DNA of 64,000 nucleotides. It comes from Tragulus kanchil. Lineage: Eukaryota; Chordata; Mammalia; Artiodactyla; Tragulidae. Positions 59,755 to 64,000 of the stretch are shown in pieces. Numbering within the stretch: the stretch's first letter is position 1; the number at the start of each line of letters is the position of its first letter. The translations under genes were made by a program, and so were the position numbers. The stretch is from assembly GCA_022376925.1 (NCBI GenBank), contig JAIOJX010000005.1, positions 9,018,501-9,082,500 of the forward strand. Direction: 5' to 3'. Below the pieces are notes generated by a model that saw nothing but the letters and a program-made list of their open reading frames with translations, did not search any database and had not been told where the DNA came from.

Positions 59755-59950
59755 GGGTACCTGAGTCAGGTGGTGCCACGTTGCTTAGTTGCTGACCATT
59801 GGCTAGTTCCTTAACATCTTCCTGTTTTAATTTCCTTGTCTATAAAATGGGTACATGATAGTTACCTAAGCAGTTGTCTTTAGGGTTAAATTATAGAACA
59901 CATAGGAAGTATACAGGCTCACAGTAGGTTCTCAGTAAGTTTTCCCTTGA
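59755..59950 (+). mobile_element. MIRb-type SINE
   Basis: Has gttgctgaccattggctagt, tttccttgtctataaaatgg and ctcacagtaggttctcagta. D23 copy at 60841-61036. Confidence 0.68.
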
Positions 59951-60573
59951 GTTTTAAAGCATTCCTGTTGCATTCTTGTGTCTTAGTGATTTAACATAAT
60001 GTCACATTTAACGTCATCATCACAGGCTTTCCTATCAGCCGTATTGCAGGAAGTTAAAAGTAAGATTTTAGCTCAAGGGTCCTTAAGGATCTCATGGGGA
60101 TCGTTCTGGAAAAGAGATGGGCTAGTTTGGGGTTAGTGTTTTAGCATCTTGTATTTCAAATTGCAGTTTTTAAGCTGTTTAAGTCAGGTCAGGGGTATGC
60201 TACAATTTATTTGTCGCTGACGTTTCTAAATTCTCTCCTGAATCAGAAGCTTCGTCCACGGAATGGTGGGTGTTTTTAATGCCGGGAGTTGAGGAGACAT
60301 ATCTGTTACAGATCGTGTAGCGCAGCGCTAGATGAAGTCCACAGCTGTGGACCATCATATTTCATATTCTTTCCCGCGAAGTTAAAAAATGCAAATATAT
60401 TTTTATACATTGCCCATCTACAGCCTTATCGGGTAAATACTGAAGTTAATTTTAGCTTTCTTTCCTTCTCTTCACTGCTGCACTGAAACCGTAAGTTTCT
60501 AAAACCGTAGACTGGCTGTTAAATACAATCTTCTCCACATAGGCATTCTTTAAAAGAATTCGTATTTGATATT

Positions 60574-61036
60574 TTTGTGTGCCAGGCAGTGAGCAAAGCA
60601 TTCACACTGTTTAGTTCTAAAACAACCCATTGAAGTGGCTACTCTTCCCTGGTTTTACAGTTAAGAAATCTCGTTTTCAGAAGTTAAGTCCCTCGAACCA
60701 GGCCACGCAGTAAGCTTTGAGCCCAGTGAAGTCTGATTGAACACCAAAATCTATATTGATAATCATGATTTGTGCAATACAGCGTCTTGAACAAGCTCCT
60801 GGGGAGTAGGTCTTATCTCCAACCAGGAAGTAAGTGCAGAGGGTACCTGAGTCAGGTGGTGCCACGTTGCTTAGTTGCTGACCATTGGCTAGTTCCTTAA
60901 CATCTTCCTGTTTTAATTTCCTTGTCTATAAAATGGGTACATGATAGTTACCTAAGCAGTTGTCTTTAGGGTTAAATTATAGAACACATAGGAAGTATAC
61001 AGGCTCACAGTAGGTTCTCAGTAAGTTTTCCCTTGA
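60574..61036 (+). mobile_element. MIR pair, D23 copy
   Basis: Repeat of the two MIR elements at 59488-59950, with a few SNPs. Confidence 0.7.
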
Positions 61037-62057
61037 GTTTTAAAGCATTCCTGTTGCATTCTTGTGTCTTAGTGATTTAACATAATGTCACATTTAACGT
61101 CATCATCACAGGCTTTCCTTATCAGCCGTATTGCAGGAAGTTAAAAGTAAGATTTTAGCTCAAGGGTCCTTAAGGATCTCATGGGGATCATTCTGGAAAA
61201 GAGATGGGCTAGTTTGGGGTTAGTGTTTTAGCATCTTGTATTTCAAATTGCAGTTTTTAAGCTGTGTAAGTCAGGTCAGGGGTATGCTGCAGGCAGTAAC
61301 AAATACCTCCCAAACTTCAGTGCTTAAGACAGCAAAGATCTCTTTGATGTTTGCGCGGTGATCACGTTGCATTGGCAGGAGCCCAGCTCTGTGCTGTCAG
61401 ACTTGTCGTCTACAACAGTGCCTGCCTCACGGCGGAGGAGGAAGAGAGCTCTGGGGGACCTGATAGAAACTAAATGCAGAGCCTGGGAGTGATGCCCGCT
61501 TCTCCACTCGCTGGTTGTTAGCCAGAGCGGGCCACGCATTCTGGCTCAACACAGGGAGGCAGAAAGGACAGTGCTCACAGGAGCCTAGAAGGGAAAACCA
61601 GAATATCTGAGAAACAGCGCCAGTAGCAACCACAGCTATTTACTGAATTAACCCAGTAACACAAAATGAATAAAACAGGGTCCTTGTTCCCAAAGACCTT
61701 ATAAATGGGTGGGTACGCACTGTACCCCCTTTTATAACCTGATGCTGTACTTTCATTGTACCTGGTAATGTTACTGTAAAACACATTGAGTGAGTTTTTT
61801 CACTCTTGTTTTGTTAAAGATACAGTGATTTTCTTTTCTCTTGTGTTCTTAATGGGAAAGCCAAGATATTGGCAAAATGGCATGTCCTGTGTTTAATTAA
61901 AGGTCGAGAAGCCATCTTTTGTAGGGACTTTCCGCTTGGTTATACCTTTTGTGAAGTTTAGCATAGTGCTGGATTATGTCATAACTTTTGAAGTGCCTTT
62001 TTCCTTCGAAAGTAGTGAGAAGTAGTAAGACGTGATTTTTTTTTTTTCCTTTTTCAG
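61037..62057. other. Intron 1 DNA left of HIVEP1 exon 2
   Basis: No confident repeat. The 61290-61335 bases look like an old element end. Contains the kappa-B motif and the polypyrimidine tract of the exon 2 acceptor. Confidence 0.5.
61924..61933 (+). promoter_or_regulatory. Exact kappa-B motif GGGACTTTCC upstream of HIVEP1 exon 2
   Basis: The decamer GGGACTTTCC lies 125 bp upstream of the exon 2 acceptor boundary. It is the classical immunoglobulin-kappa type NF-kB site, and HIVEP-family zinc fingers are known to bind this sequence class. It is repeated at 63058-63067 in the tandem copy. A decamer can occur by chance, so function is inferred only from position and gene identity. Confidence 0.4.
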
Positions 62058-62072
62058 CACATGGATTAATTG

Positions 62073-62150
62073 ATGGACACTGGGTTTATGGAGCTACCTT
62101 TTTGTGACCCGCTCTTGCTCCAGTTTCTAAGAAGAAAAAGAGGCCCCTGA
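62073..62150 (+). other. Upstream ORF (25 codons) in HIVEP1 exon 2 5' UTR, plus a 2-codon uORF
   Basis: Inside the exon, ATG at 62061 gives a minimal ATG-GAT-TAA uORF (62061-62069). ATG at 62073 opens 25 codons ending with TGA at 62148-62150, 10 nt before the main ATG and in a different frame. Both uATGs have weak -3 context (C and T) but G at +4. Copy 2 of the exon keeps both (63195-63203 and 63207-63284), with one Cys-to-Arg change in the longer one. Inferred role: it could limit initiation at the HIVEP1 start, if the mRNA includes the whole exon. Confidence 0.5.
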
Positions 62151-62160
62151 ATCCAAGAAG

Positions 62161-62200
62161 ATGCCTCGAACTAAACAGATTCATCCCAGAAACCTAAGAG
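62161..62200 (+). CDS. HIVEP1: HIVEP1 first coding segment, in exon 2 (copy 1)
   Basis: The sequence shows a long polypyrimidine tract and cag acceptor (AG at 62056-62057), an exon 62058-62200, and a gt donor at 62201. The ATG at 62161 opens 13 codons, MPRTKQIHPRNLR, plus the first base of codon 14 (phase 1). From memory of the family, this is the N terminus of HIVEP1 (ZNF40, MBP-1/PRDII-BF1), a large nuclear C2H2 zinc-finger transcription factor that binds kappa-B-like GGGACTTTCC sites; the next residue there is D, which fits the split G|AC codon. HIVEP1 is a host gene despite its name. The start has A at -3 and C at +4. The remaining exons lie beyond the window. The CpG islands upstream on the same strand fit its promoter region. 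The exon is repeated 1134 bp downstream; a single locus should have one. Gene identity rests on 13 residues recalled without a search. Confidence 0.85.
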
Positions 62201-62359
62201 GTAGGACTCGCTCTGCTTTACCTGGAAGTAGGGTTTACCAGAAGTCTTTCATCAACTGTCTCTTTTGGTGGCTTGTGAGATGGTGACCCCGCGCCGTGGC
62301 TGGTCGGCTCCACGACCCCGGCTCTGTGGCTCTCACACGCTTCTTCCGGCCCTGCACAA

Positions 62360-62412
62360 TTCCTGTCTCTCAGGAGACGCTTCATAAATATTTGTTGAAT
62401 GAATGAATTGGA
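62360..62412 (+). mobile_element. MIR/L2-like 3' end fragment in HIVEP1 intron 2
   Basis: Ends cataaatatttgttgaatg, the common end of old mammalian elements. D24 copy at about 63495-63545. Confidence 0.45.
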
Positions 62413-63294
62413 CAATTCTGCCCTGCATAGATGGTGACCCCGCAGGCGCGTTGTGGATTGAGGTGTCAAAGATCTCTTTGATGTTTGCGCGGTGATCACG
62501 TTGCATTGGCAGGAGCCCAGCTCTGTGCTGTCAGACTTGTCGTCTACAACAGTGCCTGCCTCACGGCGGAGGAGGAAGAGAGCTCTGGGGGACCTGATAG
62601 AAACTAAATACAGAGCCTGGGAGTGATGCCTGCTTCTCCACTCGCTGGTTGTTAGCCAGAGCGGGCCACGTATTCTGGCTCAACACAGGGAGGCAGAAAG
62701 GACAGTGCTCACAGGAGCCTAGAAGGGAAAACCAGAATATCTGGGAAACAGCGCCAGTAGCAACCACAGCTATTTACTGAATTAACCCAGTAACACAAAA
62801 TGAATAAAACAGGGTCCTTGTTCCCAAAGACCTTATAAATGAGTGGGTACGCACTATACCCCCTTTTATAACCTGATGCTGTACTTTCATTGTACCTGGT
62901 AATGTCACTGTAAAACACATTGAGTGAGTTTTTTCACTCTTGTTTTGTTAAAGATACAGTGATTTTCTTTTCTCCTGTGTTCTTAATGGGAAAGCCAAGA
63001 TATTGGCAAAATGGCATGTCCTGTGTTTAATTAAAGGTTGAGAAGCCATCTTTTGTAGGGACTTTCCACTTGGTTATACCTTTTGTGAAGTTTAGCATAG
63101 TGCTGGATTATGTCATAACTTTTGAAGTGCCTTTTTCCTTCGAAAGTAGTGAGAAGTAGTAAGACGTGATTTTTTTTTTTTCCTTTTTCAGCACATGGAT
63201 TAATTGATGGACACTGGGTTTATGGAGCTACCTTTTCGTGACCCGCTCTTGCTCCAGTTTCTAAGAAGAAAAAGAGGCCCCTGAATCCAAGAAG

Positions 63295-63334
63295 ATGCCT
63301 CGAACTAAACAGATTCATCCCAGAAACCTAAGAG
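63295..63334 (+). CDS. HIVEP1: HIVEP1 first coding segment, duplicate copy 2
   Basis: This is a second copy of the start exon (exon 63192-63334, acceptor AG at 63190-63191, donor gt at 63335), with the same 13 codons. It belongs to the 1134-bp tandem duplication 61333-63640. The coding bases are identical to copy 1; the 5' UTR differs by one substitution (cgtgaccc for tgtgaccc). If both exons were spliced in series, the frame would run from codon 13 of the first copy into the second copy's 5' UTR and stop after about 16 codons, so a real transcript could use only one. Copy 2 continues cleanly into the next intron, whereas copy 1 is followed by a garbled, shortened stretch at 62413-62449. Copy 2's downstream flank is therefore the more trustworthy. 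It is most likely an assembly duplicate. Confidence 0.75.
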
Positions 63335-64000
63335 GTAGGACTCGCTCTGCTTTACCTGGAAGTAGGGTTTACCAGAAGTCTTTCATCAACTGTCTCTTTT
63401 GGTGTCTCGTGAGATGGTGACCCCGCGCCGCGGTGGGTTGGCTCCACGACCCCGGCTCTGTGGCTCTCACGCACTTCTTCTGGCCCTGCACAATTCCTGT
63501 CTCTCAGGAGACGCTTCATAAATATTTGTTGAATGAATGAATTGGATTTGACAAAATTACAGTGCCCTCCCAGCCATTAGAGTGGATACTCTATAGTCTG
63601 AGATTCGCTGCCAGCAGGCGCTGTTGTGGATTGAGGTGTCTGAAGGAATTGGTGGGCTCTTCTTTGTCAACAGGATTACCGTGAGTGAGCTGTCTCTCAC
63701 CCCTCCCCCACACGTCTTTTGCAATTTATTTTTGTCCCAGTGTTGCATTAGCTTCACAAGAAGTGGAGAGGTGTAGTTAACATTAATTCAGACAATTAAG
63801 TGCAGAACTCAGAAAACAGGTACACCAGTATATTTTCTATAGGGAAGCAATCCGTCAAAGAAGATAGATATATATAATATATTTCATGTAAAAATGAACA
63901 TTTCCTTTGAACTATGAAGAGGTACTGTAGTATTAAGAAAGCCAGTTTATTGTTTTAAAAGGTTTGTATTGTTCTAATGTGTTTTATCCACTGGGAGCAA
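63335..64000. other. HIVEP1: Intron 2 start of HIVEP1
   Basis: Donor at 63335, then intron with a short MIR/L2-like fragment and AT-rich DNA. No second coding exon appears before the window ends. Confidence 0.6.

Larger units (their letters stand above)
59115..61288. repeat. Tandem duplication D23, period 1086
   Basis: Copy 1 is 59115-60200 and copy 2 is 60201-61288, abutting. Scattered SNPs occur. Overlaps D22 by about 380 bp. Confidence 0.95.
61333..63640. repeat. Tandem duplication D24, period 1134, includes HIVEP1 exon 2
   Basis: Copy 1 is 61333-62466 and copy 2 is 62467-63640. About 40 bases are lost and the rest corrupted near the end of copy 1 (62413-62449). Several SNPs separate the copies, mostly transitions. 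Confidence 0.95.

Noticed and set aside
62161..62200. Viral gene, suggested by the name HIVEP1
   Set aside because: HIVEP1 is a vertebrate zinc-finger gene named for binding an enhancer motif. No retroviral gene or LTR pair was recognised in the window.
1..63640. Satellite array, CRISPR-like array or amplified gene family
   Set aside because: Each duplication has only two copies and its own sequence. There is no short repeat/spacer structure and no shared gene.

Overview
The window is mammalian nuclear DNA from a ruminant artiodactyl. It has no prokaryotic gene layout. It is full of artiodactyl retroposons: Bov-tA/Bov-A-type tRNA-derived SINEs on both strands, CHR-type SINEs, BovB LINE 3' ends, artiodactyl L1 3' ends, L1 ORF2 fragments, MIR, L2 and a Tigger1 relic. 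The species cannot be fixed from the sequence.

The only protein-coding gene I can support is HIVEP1 (host zinc-finger transcription factor, ZNF40/MBP-1), plus strand, entering at the right end. A short exon (62058-62200) carries the tail of a 5' UTR, the initiator ATG and 13 codons that read as the HIVEP1 N terminus, then a splice donor. Upstream lie a large CpG island (about 55.6-57.6 kb; CRE, GC box, CGG tracts, candidate noncoding exon 1) and a second CpG island (about 49.56-50.36 kb) with a TATA box and a consensus donor. About 49 kb to the left is intergenic, repeat-rich sequence with no recognisable gene.

The dominant feature is structural. Twenty-four separate direct tandem duplications, each with a unit of about 1.05-1.18 kb, follow one another along the window. 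Each duplicates its own local sequence, so this is not one satellite family. Neighbouring duplications often overlap by about 45-370 bp, giving three copies of those stretches. Most pairs show garbled or deleted sequence at the inner junction, and some copies differ by SNPs and a (CA)n length change. Even the HIVEP1 start exon and the upstream CpG island are doubled. I read this as unmerged overlapping contig ends or haplotypes in a draft assembly, not biology. The excess is about 26.8 kb, so the underlying locus would be about 37 kb.

Layout: 1-4 kb unassigned DNA plus a CHR-like SINE; 4.5-8.7 kb antisense L1; 9-12 kb L1 3' ends; 12-16 kb unassigned DNA, BovB and a SINE; 16.6-17.5 kb L1; 17-21.7 kb SINEs and L1; 21.7-27 kb the longest unduplicated stretch (L1, SINEs); 27-31.5 kb CHR SINEs and unassigned DNA; 31.5-33.3 kb Bov SINE and Tigger1; 33.7-40 kb mostly unassigned; 40-48 kb dense Bov SINEs and L1; 48.6 kb L2; 49.5-51.5 kb CpG island (doubled); 51.8-54 kb repeat-poor AT-rich DNA; 55.6-57.6 kb main CpG island; 59.5-61 kb MIRs; 61.3-63.6 kb HIVEP1 exon 2 (doubled). 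I found no evidence of a new biological system. The items most worth checking are the duplication chain, an exact kappa-B motif just upstream of HIVEP1 exon 2, a uORF in that exon, the possible upstream promoter, and a recently active-looking SINE subfamily.
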